64,000 nucleotides of DNA from Nymphaea colorata (GCF_008831285.2 NC_045146.1:5468972-5532971), one strand, 5' to 3'; shown: positions 12,801 through 27,800, numbered from the stretch's first letter. The notes: a model not told the origin generated them from the sequence alone. Numbers and translations: made by a program.

Positions 12801-15800
12801 TGTGTCAGCCTGTTGAGGAGTTTCTTAGACAACGGGGGATTGTTCACGAGACATCCTGTAGTTACACCCCCCCTCAAAATGGGGTAGCTGAAAGGAAAAA
12901 TCGTCAACTTCTTAATGTCACCAGGGCTCTTTTGTTTCAGAGAAATCTTCCTAAACACTATTGGGGTGATGCAGTTCTTACTAGTGCCTATCTTATTAAC
13001 CGCATGCCCAGTCGTGTTTTGAATGGTAGGACTCCCCACTCGTTGCTTCCTGGTAGTCGTCCACCATTTCCTCTTCCTCCTCGTGTTTTTGGTTGTGTAT
13101 GTTTTATCCATGATCACAGTCCAAATGTCAAGAAACTTGATCCTAAGTCCATCAAAGGTGTCTTTGTTGGATACTCTCCTACGCAAAAAGGATACAAATG
13201 TATTGATCCTATTACTGGTCGAGCTTATGTTACGAGGGATGTTACCTTCTTGGAACATGCCTCTTACTTTGGTGTGAATCCTCTTCAGGGGGAGCAGTCT
13301 GTGGGCAAGGAAGAGTATTCTCAGAGACAGGAACTTCAGTTTATAGATTTTTTGGACTACAAGAAAGCAGAATCACTTAATACTGTTGATGTGCCTGAGA
13401 AGGAGGAAAGGGGTGACAATAGCATTGAGAAGGAAGGCCCTCAGTTGTTTGGACAGTTCTACTCTAGACGAGGTACTCGGACAGAGGTGATGACTTGTGA
13501 TGCTAGATCTACTTCCAATCCCAATGCCACTCCTTCCCTGGATGAACCAAGTCCTACCAAGGAGACCGTGGAGACTCATGATGAGGTTGAAAAGAAGAAT
13601 GACGATCTTCCCATTGCCTTGAGAAAGGGTGTTAGGTCATGTACTTAACACCCCCTTGGTAATTTTGTTTCTTATTCCAGACTTGGGAAAGATTACAAGT
13701 GCTTTGTTTCTACTCTCTCTTTGGCTGTGATTCCCAGGACTGTCGTTGAAGCTCAAAGTGACTCCAAGTGGGCTGATGCAATGAAAGAAGAAATAGATGC
13801 CCTAAGAAAAAACTTGACATGGGAAGTGGTGAAGATTCCTGAAGCCGCTCACCTAGTTGGATCCAAATGGGTGTATACCATCAAGTACAAACCAGATGGG
13901 AGTGTTGAAAGATATAAAGCTCGACTTGTGGCCAAGGGGTTTAGCCAGAAATATGGAATTGATTACTTGGAAACCTTTGCTCCTGTTGCGAAAATGAAGA
14001 CTGTGAGGGTGGTTATATCCCTAACTGTGATGAAGGAGTGGAAGATGTATCAACTGGATGTTAAGAATGCATTCCTCAATGGTGACCTCGAAGAAGAAGT
14101 ATATATGCATATGCCTCCAGGATATGAAGAAAAGTGTTGTAAGCTGAAAAAGGCCTTGTATGGCCTTAAGCAATCGCCCAGAGCGTGGTTTGAACGACTG
14201 AGAAGAGTGATGATACGTCATGGATACAAACAAGGAAATGGAGATCACACTCTGTTTGTGAAGAGGAAGGAGAGCAGGGTTACTCTCCTGCTCGTCTACG
14301 TAGATGACATGATTGTTACTGGAGATGATGAGGAGGAGATTATCAAGCTAAAAGGGTTACTGGCTACAGAATTCGACCTCAAAGATCTTGGCAAGCTAAG
14401 GTATTTTCTTGGTATGGAGGTTGCTAGGTCTAGTACTGGTCTTGTACTAAACCAAAGGAAATATACATTAGACCTGCTGGAAGAAACTGGTAAATTGGGA
14501 TGTAGACCTACTCCTACCCCTTTTGACACTGGGCACAAGTTGAGTCTCAGAGATGGAAAGCCTCTCTGTGAAGAAGACAAAGGAAGATATCAACGTTTGG
14601 TTGGGAAGCTAATTTATCTTACCCTCACGAGACCTGATATCACCTTTGCGGTGAATGTTTTGAGCCAATTCATGCATGCGCCAACCGATGCACATCTGAA
14701 GGCTGTGGACAGAGTGCTATGCTACCTGAAGAAAAATCCTGGTAAGGGACTCCTGTATGTGAAACAAGAGACTGTGGAAATCGAGGGCTATTCTGATGCG
14801 GATTGGGCAGGTTATGGTGATACCAGACGATCCACTACAGGGTACTGTGTCTACTTGGGAGGAAACCTTGTTGTATGGAGGAGCAAGAGACAAGATGTTT
14901 GCTCTAGATCCAGTGCAGAGGCAGAATATAGGGCAGTTGCTATGGGAGTGTCAGAGTTATTATGGTTGAAGATATTGTTGACTGACATTGGAATAGAGAT
15001 TGAAGGACCTATGAAGATGTACTGTGATAACAAGTCTGCAATCAACTTAGCCAACAACCCTGTTCTTCACGACAGAACAAAACATGTTGAAATTGATCGT
15101 CACTTCATTCGGGAAAGGATTGATGCGAAAGAGTTGATCTTACCTTACATGAAGTCTGAAGACCAAACTGCTGATGTTCTGACGAAAGCTCTTCCTTCAG
15201 CTTCATTTGAGAGGAATGTATCCAAGTTGGGCATGTTTGATATGTATGCCCAACTTGAGGGGGAGTGTTGATAGACTGTGTGTTGCGGGTCCGGATCCAT
15301 ACCCGACCCGCCTTGTAGCCCGTTTTGGGCTCTACTTAAGTCATGTAACCCTAATCCTTAAGTGTTAATGATAATCTTTAGAGAGAGAGAGAGTCTGGCT
15401 GCTAGTGGGCACCAACTCCTCCTCATTCGTGGTTTTTCTCCCTCGTGCTGAGGGTTTTCCACGTTACATCGTGATCATCGTTTCTCTTCGTCTTCTTTTC
15501 GTATTTCTACAATAATATTCAATAATCTAGGCTCGATTAGGTTTCCCTCACCCCAATCTTAGTGTCCAAACTGTTGCAATGATCTTGGCAGCCACCTCAA
15601 GTGTTCGATTAAGTGCCAATGCCCAAGATTGCTTGCTGCCGTCACCAACCACACGGCCTACTGTTCACTATTATAAGGGGAAGAACGTGTCCCCAAGCTA
15701 CAAACCAACCAACAGAAATAGGTAGGGTAAGATTTAGCGAAAAAGGGGTCAAAATAGGAGTCTGCCGTAAGAAGAGCCCCACGGTAGTGGTGAGGGTGGT

Positions 15801-18800
15801 TGAAACGAGTGAGAGAGGGCGCTGTCAGAGAGGAGAGATTGAGAAAACATGCGGGCAGAGGGTGCTGACGGAGAGGGGAGAGGCTGCGTAGGAGGGAGGA
15901 GGAGAAGAAGGAAGAGGAAGGAGGAGGCGGAGAGAAATCGGAAGCCTCACCTGAGCGCCGCCGCCGCCATTCTCGTCGCCGCTCTGCACCAACCTCCGTC
16001 TTCTTCTTCTTCTTCTTCGCGCTGGCACGAGAGGCAACCAAGGGGGAAGACGAGGGAGAAGAGGGCGACGTCGGGCTCCCACGCTGCTGGATTCGGGTCC
16101 AGGACTGGACCCGATCCGGCCCACCTACAAAAAAGAGTGTTACAAAAGGAGTTACCAGTCATCTTATATTCATTAGAACTTTCTAACCTGCTACCGTCAG
16201 CCATAGTAGGAAACAGAAAAAAACTGACACACAATAGTAAGGATGCAACAGTCAAATACCGAAGAGAAATATATTTCTACTATCCTCAAAGATCATACAG
16301 GTATCACATGATAGATAACAAAACAAATCTGTAATCACAGGAACTGCCCACATCTAAACAGCATAACAGAGAGTAGCATGGTGGATAGCAAAACAAATCT
16401 GTAATCATAGGAGCTGCCCACATCTGAACAGCATAACGGAGAGTAGAAGATAGATTACATAATATTTTTTTTTGTTACTTTTGGTCGACTGCTATTGATT
16501 TCCTGTTTCTGTTGCTATCTGTCAACTGTTTACAGCTTCAGAAACTGAAACAACTGCTGTTTTCAGTTTCCTCACACAATGTCCATGCAAATTCTGCTTT
16601 CTGCCGACTGTTTACACCTTCAGAAAATTGAAACTGTTGTTGTTTTCAGTCTCCTCACACACCATCGGCAGAAGATCTTCCACTCCAAAAAAAAATCCAC
16701 GTTCATCACGCCTCAAACATCATAAACAAACTGCTCCACACGATCTGTTTTTCCTCATATCAAACAGCAGCCACGTGATCCACTTAAGGATCTGATCACG
16801 CCTTCCACATAGGCGTGATCAGTCCTCCTCCACGCAGCACACCCAAACTTTATTTCTTTACCGCTTCCCTGTTGGTGGGTAAGAAGAAATAAAGATGGGT
16901 GACGAGAAGAGGAAAGAGAAAGAAGCCGCCGGAGGAAGAAGTCGCTGGAGAAGAAGGAGTCATCAGAAAACTTGACTGTCGCAGGCGGTGGAGGCTCTGA
17001 TACAATGTCGTAATCAGAGAGAGAGAGTCGTTTCTATTATTGATCACGTAACCCTAATCTCAGGTTAAAAGAGATTAGGGTAAAGACTACATATTTATAA
17101 TTTTAGTCCACTAAAATATAAGAAAACAATAAGTAGTCCCTAGTTCACTTTCTAATATTACAGAAAGCCTCAAATTGACTCTAAAAAGAACTTTAACATT
17201 TTCTGAAACCTAATCAGAAACCTAATCAGTTTAATACATTTGGTACATATTTCTTAATAGTTAAAAACTGATTAACATGCACTACATGTGCAATAACTGG
17301 ACTGGAGACACTTAGATACACCAATGAAGCTATAGGATCAAAGGAAAAACATAATCTATCTTCAGTGTGGCTCCTATGATTGAGACTCTCACAAACGTTA
17401 TTATCAGTTGTTATAGACCTATCAATTTCAGTGCAGCTTCTGTATTTGTCAACCATATAATCTATACCTCATCTTATAATAGGACAGCTTAGAAAAGTCC
17501 ACATGGTAATTTTGTTGGTGATTTTTATTATCACCATTGGTCCACTGTAACATTCAGGATCTAGTAGATGCTGAAAATTATTTCCTGTTTATGTAGAAGT
17601 CTGTAGCAGATAGTTGAAAGTTGGAACATTGGGTTATCAATATGCATGTTTCTTAAATATCATATGGTCTGTGCAATTGGCAATTCAGGGTATTTGATGC
17701 AAACAAGCTTGATGGGATTCTTCCTCCAGATCTTGGAAATTTGACCAGATTGACTAGATTGTACGTTCTTCTATTCCCTTTCTTTCACTCCCTAAAGTTT
17801 TAAAGGCAACTGAGAGTTCTATCCAGGGGCATACTAAAAATCATCCATCTTCAAGATGAAAGGTGGTTTCTCTTTTCTTGTGCAGTTCATCTTGAGCATG
17901 AATAATATAAGACTGCAAAGAAATTCTCTTGCACAATGAGACTGTTTTGTCTGAAGAAAAAGAACTGAACAGGGGTAGAAGACCCAGTTTGGCAGAGAAC
18001 TTGGTTCATTTATTGGTTCCTGTAACATTTCATGTTACTTTACATTGCCATTTTTTCTCCAGAATTATATCAGAAGAAAAATTAATGAACAGGGAACAAT
18101 ACCCATTGGGCCATTCAAGCAAAGAACTTGGTTGATTCCTTGGTTGTTTTAGTATTTTTTTTTTCCTTGCATTGCCATTTTTACTCCAGACAACTTATTT
18201 AATAGCCATGAACCTTTGTTGTAGATTATGACCAGTTAGCTATATGCATTTACTGATGCTTGCGTGGTACTCATGCAGGTCCCTCAAGTCAAATAAGTTT
18301 GCAGGATCATTGCCATCAACCTTTGGAAACCTCACAAGCATGAAAGACTTGTAAGGGAATAATGCCGAGATAAATAACTATTTGCTCAAGCACACTGCAT
18401 CTAGGATAGAATCCTTATTTCATTTTTTTCTGTCTTGGTAAGATATTTGCGTCTATTAGAATGCAAGTCATGTTCTGTCTAAGGGTAGATAGTATGCAAT
18501 TTAGAAAAAAGAAAAGAAAAGAGGTGGATAAAGTAAAATTCATTAACTATCTATTGACATTTAATAGTTGTATGTTACAGCCGGCAGTCTTAGAGAGAGA
18601 AAATTCCTATTTACTAACCCTAATCTCAATAATAAATAAATTAGAGCGGAGGTAGTGACTTACAAATAACATCAACCAAAAATAGAGAAATGTTTAAAAA
18701 GAACTCCTAAATGTTAAACATTGCAAAGGACAGTTAAGATTGTACGAATTGGACCGGGTCTGCCTAGACCCGATCCATCTTGCCCACACACCCAAACATA

Positions 18801-21800
18801 ATGGGCGGTGACATACTTGTAAATATGGTCCATGTGCAGCTATTCTTCCACAGAGCCAAAAAAAAAATCTGATAAGAATATGGTCCATGTGCAGCTATTC
18901 TTCCACGAGCCTATATCTGACTTAGAACTTTCCAATGCAACTCCCACGCAATTGCTCACGCTTCACTACGTCCACGTTGGGAACCTAATCACACATACTT
19001 CTCACATGTGATTAGGTTGCCCTTCCATGCTGTTCCACTATCTCCCAATCAGCAGAGAGAAGAGAGAAAGGAAGGGTAGAGGAAGAAAAAAAAGTGAGAA
19101 GAGATGGTGGAGAGAAGAGGAGAAGAGGTCGTCGGAAAGTCATGTCAGCCACTAGCGGAGAAGGGTGGAGATCGCCGGCTCTGATACCATGTTACAGCCG
19201 GCAGTCTTAGAGAGAGAAGAACTTATTTACTAACCCTAATCTCAAAAATAAATAGATTAGGGCAGTGGTAGAGACTTACAAATAACATCAACAAAAAATA
19301 GAGACATGTTTAAGGAGAACTCCTAACAATTAAATGTTGCAAAGGACCACCTACAAACTTAAAGTCTTCTAATTCAGCATTGTACAATATTCATCTTGTG
19401 CCTGTTATGAAGTCAAGATCTTCTTATGCATGCAGCCGGATCACAGGAAGCAACATCACTGGGAAGATACCAGATTTTATTCGCAATTGGAGCCAACTTG
19501 AGACCTTGTAAGAACTGATTTTCTTGGCTTATATGAATTTACTTAACTTGTAAGCGTAGGACTTAGCATGATGACCATGACAAATATTCGCAATATTTTT
19601 CAGAAAAATGCAAAATAAGGGGAAAGTAAAGGAAAAAATTGGAAAAAATTACAATATGTTGAAAACTATGTCACATAGGTACGGGTGCGGGTGCTGGTAC
19701 GGGTACGAATCATTTTCCAAAAAAGTATATATATATATTTATATCAAAAAAATTACAAACAAAATAGCATATTCATAAACCATTAAATCATAATCCAAAA
19801 TTTATAGATACTAAGAATTTCATGACAAAAACTCTGTCCTTTGGGAGTTCCAAGGGGCGAAAAGGCGAGGAATGAGAGGGGCAAGGGGGGAAAGGTGAGA
19901 GGATGAGAGAGGCAAGAGGAGTGAAAGGGGCGAGAAGGCAAGGGACAAGAGGGCAAAGGCATCGTGCGAGAGAGAGGGAAAAAAATGGTTTTTTAAAACG
20001 TGCAATGGACGATTTTGGACTCGGTCAACTTTGACCGAGTCTGAAAATGGTCAGATTTGACCTTGGGTACTTTGACCATACCCGACACGGTCAACGCCGC
20101 ACCCAGGCCGTGCCTGACGCCGTACCCGTACCGGTGTCGTACCGGTATGGTACTGGTACTGCTCCTTTGGAGCAGTACCCGTGTTACATAGGTTGAAAAT
20201 GTGTCAAAATGAGTTCATTGCATTTTTGCTTTATTTCTTAGAAAAAATAACATAGTTTAATATCTAGATGTTTCTTTTAAATATTATTGGTATTTTGGGT
20301 TTCTTTTATAAGAAAGCTGAAACTCATTTTTTTCATATGTTTTTCTGTTTTCACTTTTTATATTTAAAAAATTTTTGAGATTCCAAGAATTCTAGAGAAA
20401 AACAAGTTTTCTGATTAATACCTAAGAAAAGCCTTGCAGCAAATTTTCTAGAGAAAAACAATATTTGTGTCAATGTCAAAAATTAAATGATTCATATTAG
20501 ATGGTCTGATTGATCAAGGATCCTACTGTTGTTCACTTGCAGCAAGTTGTATTGGGTCAACCTTCCATGAGAGGGCTATCTCTTGGTGCACTAGCAAGGA
20601 CGAGAATCTAGGCCCATCTTCATGATGTTGAACCCAACCCTTTTGGAGCCCACTGTATATGTTCCTTTTTTATGCCTGAATGATTCCCATTTGGAATATT
20701 CCATATCGAGTGTTCTATTTAGTATGCTTCCAAACTGAGGTTGTGTTCTTTGTGTCCTTTGTCATACCTTATCTTCTCCATATATATGATAATCAATTCT
20801 TTGGATGTCCTTTGACATACCTTATTTTATTTGTAAATATGATCGTGGATTCACTTATTTGAACATGCACACCTTATATACATTCTTCAACCTGTTCAGG
20901 GTAATAATGGGCACATCTATGGGAGGGCCAATACCTTCAGGAATATCTGTTTTACGGAATATGACTGACCTGTAAGTGCTACTTCATCGCTAATTTTCAG
21001 GATGCTTCAATCACAAATTAACTGGTTGGATACACCAAGCTCGTCTTGTGTTAGCCAGCCATACATTTCACACTGGTGCCCTCCAATTATTTAGGTTTAT
21101 GAAACTGTAGACCTCCCAACAGTACCTAGGTGGCCATATTTTGACAAATAATACCTTAGGAAGCATAATTTAGTTAGCTACCTGACATCATGGTGCTAGA
21201 AGTTTAGCTGATACATTATCTTGAACTATGCTCGTTCTTGCATAATTTACAGGTAGTGACCTAACTCTTGCATAATTTACAGGAGAATTACTGACTTAAA
21301 GGGACCTGGTTCAGGGTTTCCACTGCTGCAAAATATGAAAAAATTGAGAACATTGTAGGTTCCAATATCCACTTTCTTTTTCATGACCTATTGGATGTTT
21401 GATTCTCCTAATCCATTTAAATCGGCATTGTTGCAGGATATTGAGAAACTGTTTAATTTCAGGTGAAATTCCACCATACATTGGGATCCTGACTAATCTG
21501 AAAATACTGTGAGTTAGTAATTTATAATGTTTCTAGCTTCTTGTAGACTAAAACTTCTACATTCTCACTTATCTCTCATGAGTCAAAAGTAAACATTATA
21601 ATATGGTAAACTTCTAGCCCTTCATGTGAATACTCTACTGACAACATGCTTATGATGTGATCTAGGCAATGAAAACATTCTTTATTTTCCGTATATTCCT
21701 TTGCAGTGATCTTTCATTCAACAACTTAGCAGGACAAGTCCCACAATCTATCGATGGCCTTAAAGTTCTAGAAGCTGTGTAAGTCAAATGGCTCCATGCT

Positions 21801-24800
21801 GTAAATTGGTGATTTTTCGTACTTTCATTTAACTATTGTGCTATTGTTTCTTCTTCAGCATTTTCTTGACATATGTTATTCCTGATGCAGGTTCCTCAGG
21901 AACAATAAGTTGACTGGGGAAATACCTGATTGGGTCTATCGCAGAGCCATTAGCTTGTATGTATTCTCCACTAATAAGTCGGTGCTCCCTGGAACACCCT
22001 GTTATTACTCTCTATATATAGTCTGATTAAATTGATCAGTTGACTTATAATGGTGTTTACAGTTCTCATATTTCCGAGTCATGCATATGTTTCATGCGTA
22101 CATATAGATATTTGTTATACAACTATTTTTATGTGCAACATTTTTGTCTTTCTTCTTGTAAATCCATCCCCTTACGTGTGATTTGTAAGGTTGGTATAAT
22201 TTAGATTGGCTTTTGGATTACCAGAATTCCGCATTTAAGTTTCAGTTTGCTTTTTTTTTTTTTCTTGTAAGCTTAAAAAGAATTTTCTTTTTTTTTTTTT
22301 TTGGGTTAGAAAACACAAAAAGGTTGATCGATATGTCTTTGATTGTGCTGAATACATCTGTAACACTAGATTGAGTTGAAAGAAACGAATTTAAGATGCC
22401 AATGCAATTCTCTCTCTCTCTTTTGATCTATATATATATATATATATATATACATATATATATGTATGTATGTATATGTATGTATGTATATATCAAGAAA
22501 GAGAAAAAAAGGGAGAGGAAAACTCAATGCTGCAGTGTGCCGGATAGTTGTTGGATCAGGATGGCTAAATTTAAAAAGTCATCACTAAAAAAAAAAGCTA
22601 TAAATCATTGTTAAAGCCAATAAGCCTTCATAAACTATCACTGCATCATAAACTGTGGCTAGTACCAATTTAGTGACTTTTTTTAGTGACAAATTTTAAA
22701 AATTTAACCATCCAACAATATCCTGCACATGGCAGCATTGAACTCGCCTTTATTCTGGGTCTTTGAACACACATGGGTTGATTTGATTGGTACACCATTG
22801 ATCATGTTGAACACATCTTTGACACTAGATTGAGATGAAAACAACCTGGATTTTAAGATGCCAATGCAATTCTGTGACACTTAGTGGCCCATCCCCTTTG
22901 TTTCATACTTCCTACTACTCCATACTCACTTTATGCCTTTTTTTCCCGGGCCACAATGCAGATAGTACATATATTCTTTATTTGTTTATGCATAAATCAA
23001 AATATTGTGCTTTCTGATCTCTACTTTTTTAGGCTATTTGCAAAATGAAAAGTCTTTTGAAGATATTTTTGTGCAGGGATTTATCAGAGAACAATTTCAC
23101 AGCGACAGCATCACTTTTTTGTCCAGCACAACCGTAAGTTGTAAGGATATTTTTTATGATATCTTGTCTTTAAGTAGCATTGCTATACTTATGTGCTGCT
23201 TCTTGTTTCAGGGACGTGGTCTCTAGCTTATCTTCAGTGGATGATAATTCGTAAGATTCTTGTCCTTTTAGAAATTAAATCTTGAGACAAATGACCATGT
23301 TAGTTTATTTAGGGTATTGCTGATGCAGCAACTGTAATCTATATGGTTACTGTTGTAGAATATTGGAGAGAATAAAAAATCATTCATTGATTAATCCTAA
23401 TCTCCCTTAAATAGAATATAGGAGTGGTGGCAAAGAAAAATTACATAGAAATCTAACAAATGAAAAATTAATACGAAGCTCTTCCCTACTTTCAAATATT
23501 TGCAAATCACTACCTGCGGTCCTTCGTTTTCTCTTTTTACACTCCCGCTCAAGCTGGAGCATATATGTCTAACATGCTCAGCTTGTTACGACATTCAGAA
23601 CCTAGATATACGTAAAGGTTTATTAAACACATGGCAAACTTGATCTGCAGCCGAGACATGAATCATAAAGATGTTTCCAACCTTCACCATGTCTTTGATG
23701 TATTGTCAATCGACCTCTATATGTTCAGCCATTTCATGAAAGACTGGATTGTTTACAATATAGATAGCTGCTTTGTTGTCACATAGCATCTTCATTGGAA
23801 GAGACACTTGGGCTCCCAAGCTAGTAAATATTGCCTTTGTCCAAATCATCTCAATTGTAGTTTGGGCTATGGCTCTATACTCAGACACTGCACTCAGTAC
23901 CACCACCACTGTTAAGATGTGTTTATATTCAGTTTTAGGTTTAAGAGGGTACTTTTGTAATAACTTTTCCTTTAGATGGTTCTCTTGTAACTTCTCTCTC
24001 TCCTCTAGTCTATATAAAGAGGAGTTAGGGCAGATTTCGAGGTTAATCAAAGATTATTCTTTCTAATCTTATCATGGTATCAGAGCAGCAGCCGTCTCCT
24101 CCTCCTTGGCGCGCCGATTGAGCGGCGCCGCCCGCCGCCTGACCGCGCCCATCGCTGCGCTTCCTCCACCCGCTCGTGTCCACCCATCTCCGCCCGTCGC
24201 TGACCTCTCCACCCGACGCCTCCGCCAGTCGCCGTCCTGACCTCTCCGCCCGACGCCTCCGCCCGTCGCTGACCTCTCCACCCGACGCCTCCGTCAGCTG
24301 TTGCAGTCATCTTCGCCGCTGCCCGCCGTGGCTGTCACCTCCACCCGCCGCCGCCGTCCGTCGCTGTTGCTTCTCTGCTGCTGCTGCACGCTGCATCGCC
24401 TCTGCTGTCTCCACCACTCTCCTCTGCTCCGCCGCTGCTCTGCACGCTGATTTTCCTCTCAGCGTCTTCGCTGCATCGCCTCTGCTGTCTCCACCATCGC
24501 CTCTGCTGTCTCCACCACGCTGTCGTCTCTGGTATCTCTCTTCGTTCAGTTCTGTTGTTGCCTCTTCCAGCCGATCAGCCTTATGCATTGCTGCCTGGGT
24601 TAACTGCTTCATGATCAGCATGTTGTCTTTCGATATGTGATTGTCTTCTTTTTGCCTGCACTTCCTATTCCGTGGCTCGGTTTCCTCCATTGTGTTGAGC
24701 GATGTCTGAAATTAGCAGTGGCGCTAATACCTCTTCCTTTGTGTCGTCGGGAGAGATGAAGAGTTCCCCATTTTCCAGTTTTATCACCAAAATGGATGGG

Positions 24801-27800
24801 GGTAATTACGAGATGTGGGCCATGCAAGTAAAAAGAACCTTGATCGCTCATGAGAAGGAACATCTTATATTGGAGCCCGAGCCCGTACAGAAGGTAAGAA
24901 AATATACTACTTGGTTTAAAGATAATTCGTTGGTTATGGTATGGATTGTTGGTACTCTTACTCAAGACATTGCCAATGAAGTCCTGCATAAGGAAAGTGC
25001 AAAGGATATGTGGGATTCCCTTGCAGCCACCTATTCACAAGCAAGGAATGAAACAAGAATTATGCAACTTCATCATGATATTCATCAGATGCGCCAAGAT
25101 GGTCGCCCTCTACATACTTACTATTCTAGTCTCAAGTCCATGTTTGAGAGACTAAACAACTACTTTCCTGCATGTAAGTGTGAACAACAGAAGGCATACA
25201 GAGATATGCTTATGGTCGGAGTATTTCTGTCTGGATTAGACTCTGTTTATGAATCAGCAAAGAATCAGATGCTCACTAGTCCCTCGATTCCTCCTATTGA
25301 TGAAGCTTATAGTAGGCTAAGCAGAATTCCAATCCCTTCATCGTCTGTTCTTGATACCACTTCTGCTATGCTTGCTACTCGTGGCAGAGGTGGGTCCCTC
25401 TTTGCCAGAGGACGAGGATACCGTGGCCGTGGCAGTACCCCTTCGCGCCCAGTCTGTCAGTTTTGTCATCGCATTGGTCACACTGTGGATAAGTGTTGGC
25501 AGAAACATGGTCGTCCAGCTGTTGCCAATCAGACTGTATTTACTGATTCTCCAGAGCAGCCTAAGACTCAGCATCCTGTTTCCTCCAGTGAGTTACGTGC
25601 AGATGATATTATCTCTCAGTTGAGACACTTGATTGGAGATAGACCTCAACAAGCTCCTGATCCGACCACCTCTACTATCACTACTGCTGCCAGTGCGTCT
25701 TCATCTGGTATGTATTCTGACACTACAGATTGGCTCATTGATTCGGGTGCATCGACACATCTCTGTGGAGACAAGGCACAGTTTACTTCTTATGTCCCTA
25801 CTCCACCTGGTCGCTCGGTTATTCTAGCAGATGGCAAATATTCTCCAGTTGTTGGACTTGGAGAGGTCCAACTTACTTCATCATTACCATTGCAACATGT
25901 TCTTCATGCACCAGAATTCCCACATAGCCTACTATCTATCAGTCAGATTACCAGAGATTTAAACTGTCGTGCGATATTTGACTCCTCTTCTCTTGTGTTT
26001 CAGGATATACTGACGGGCAGGGTGATTGGCAGTGGCCGTGAACAGGGAGGTCTTTACAGGCTAGTGCATCCCTTTCCCTTTGCTGGGTCTACCTCTGCAG
26101 GGTCGTCCTCATCCTCGGCTTATACTTGGCATTTACGTTTTGGACATCTACCGTTTCAGAAACTGCTGCATGTTCTTCCTCAGCTGTCTCCTAAGTCTTC
26201 TTTTCAATGCAAGTCTTGTCAGTTGGGCAAACACCATCGGTCATCCTTTCCTCCGCGGCCCAGTCGAAGTAGCCATTCTGTGTTTGAGTTACTTCATTTT
26301 GATGTTTGGGGTCCGAGTCGTACACCTGATCTTCAAGGTCATCGATATTATCTTGTTGCTGTCGATGACCATAGTCGTGTTAGTTGGGTTTTTCTTATGA
26401 AGCATAAATCTGAAGTGGGTCATGTAATCAAAAATTTTATCAATGAAATTCTGACTCAGTTTGATACTTGTGTCAAAATTGTGCGCTCTGACAATGCTCT
26501 TGAGTTCTGTGCTTCCTCTTTGGAACAATTTTTCAGGGATAAGGGTATCATCCACCAAACTTCTTGTGCCTATACCTCCCAACAAAATGGGGTTGCTGAA
26601 CGGAAACACCGTCATATTCTTGATGTTGCCAGAACCATTATCATACATAGCCATGTTCCCCATTCTTACTGGGGAGATGCTGTTCTCACAGCATGCTATC
26701 TTATTAATCGTATGCCGTCATCTGTGTTGGGAGACCTTATTCCTATCTCTGTCCTCTTTCCTGACAGAGACTTGTTTTCTGTTCCACCTCGTGTTTTTGG
26801 ATGTGTTGCCTTTGTTCAGTTGCTTGGTCCTGGGCGAGATAAGTTGTCTCCTCGGGCCATCAAAACGATCTTTGTTGGTTATTCCCGCACTCAAAAGGGA
26901 TATCGATGTTATGATCCTTCTACTCGTCGGTATTATGTGAGTGCTGATGTTACATTTTTTGAATCAACCTCTTTCTTCTCCCCAAATGGAACTCAATTAA
27001 GGGCGCCTGAATTACATGATGAAGTCCAATTTCCTCTACCTCTCATGAGTTGTCCAAACCCAGTTGATCCACGTTTTGGGGCAGTCTACCAACGTCGTAC
27101 TAAACCTGTTGCACCTGTTCAATGTGCACCTGTGCCTTCACCCAGCACGCCCAAGGTAATTCCTGACACAAACTCAACTGACAATTGTTTATGTAATGAT
27201 GACATAGGAGAATGTCACGAGCATGTTCATACTCCTAATGAACTTGATATGCCCATTGCTCAAAGGAAAGGCAAACGCAGTTGCACTTTGCATCCTATCT
27301 CTGGTCATTTATCCATGGATAGACTCACCCCTATGTACCGACAGTTTGTCAAGGGGCTGTCGGCTATTGCTCTTCCACAGAATCCCATGGATGCTCTCTC
27401 TGATCCCAAATGGGCAGCCGCTATGCAAGAAGAGATGGATGCTCTTCAGTCTAGAGGCACCTGGACACTTGTTACTCCTTCAGCTGATGCAGCCATTGTT
27501 GGTTGCCGATGGGTCTTTACTATCAAATACAGAGCAGATGGCAGTATTGACAGATATAAGGCTCGTCTGGTTGCAAAAGGCTATACCCAAACTTATGGGG
27601 TTGATTATTATGATACCTTCTCTCCTGTGGCACGACATGCTTCTTTACGGATTCTCCTTGCTGTGGCTGTCAGCAAGAATTGGTCCCTCTCACAGCTTGA
27701 TGTCAAAAATGCCTTTCTCTATGGTGACTTACATGAAGAAGTGTATATGCAGCAACCACCAGGGTTTGTTGCTGAGGGGGAGTGTCAGAAAGTGTGCAGA

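Larger units (their letters stand above)
9919..15516 (+). mobile_element. Copia element B, nearly intact
   Basis: Ty1-copia element at 9924-15511 with 5-bp duplication ATAAT (9919-9923, 15512-15516). LTRs of 244 and 246 bp differ by one base and one GA-repeat unit that I can see. It has a perfect primer-binding site, a repetitive GC-rich leader, a single gag-pol frame with one internal stop, and a polypurine tract at about 15255-15265. Its closest relative in the window is D. The few LTR differences point to recent insertion. Confidence 0.95.
15517..16992. other. Non-coding DNA with local duplications
   Basis: Continuation of the sequence split by element B, then a purine-rich block (about 15880-15940), a CTT microsatellite (about 15998-16018) and a GC-rich segment. 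No gene supported. The right part may be leader of the retrotransposon remnant whose primer site is at 16993. Confidence 0.4.
22312..22873. repeat. Direct duplication of about 100 bp flanking an inverted-repeat element
   Basis: Segments 22312-22411 and 22765-22873 share ACACTAGATTGAG, TTTAAGATGCCAATGCAATT and more. Between them are an AT/GTAT microsatellite and the inverted-repeat element at 22523-22745. Confidence 0.65.

Noticed and set aside
15613-16334. Open frames of 92-161 residues
   Set aside because: They follow the purine-rich and CTT-repeat block, with low-complexity translations and no support for a gene.
22396-22614. 72-residue open frame over the TA/TATG repeat
   Set aside because: Translation of a microsatellite (repeated Ile-Tyr), not a gene.
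24072-24690. Open frames on both strands before the F gag
   Set aside because: Composition artefacts of the CCG/CTG-rich leader of element F.
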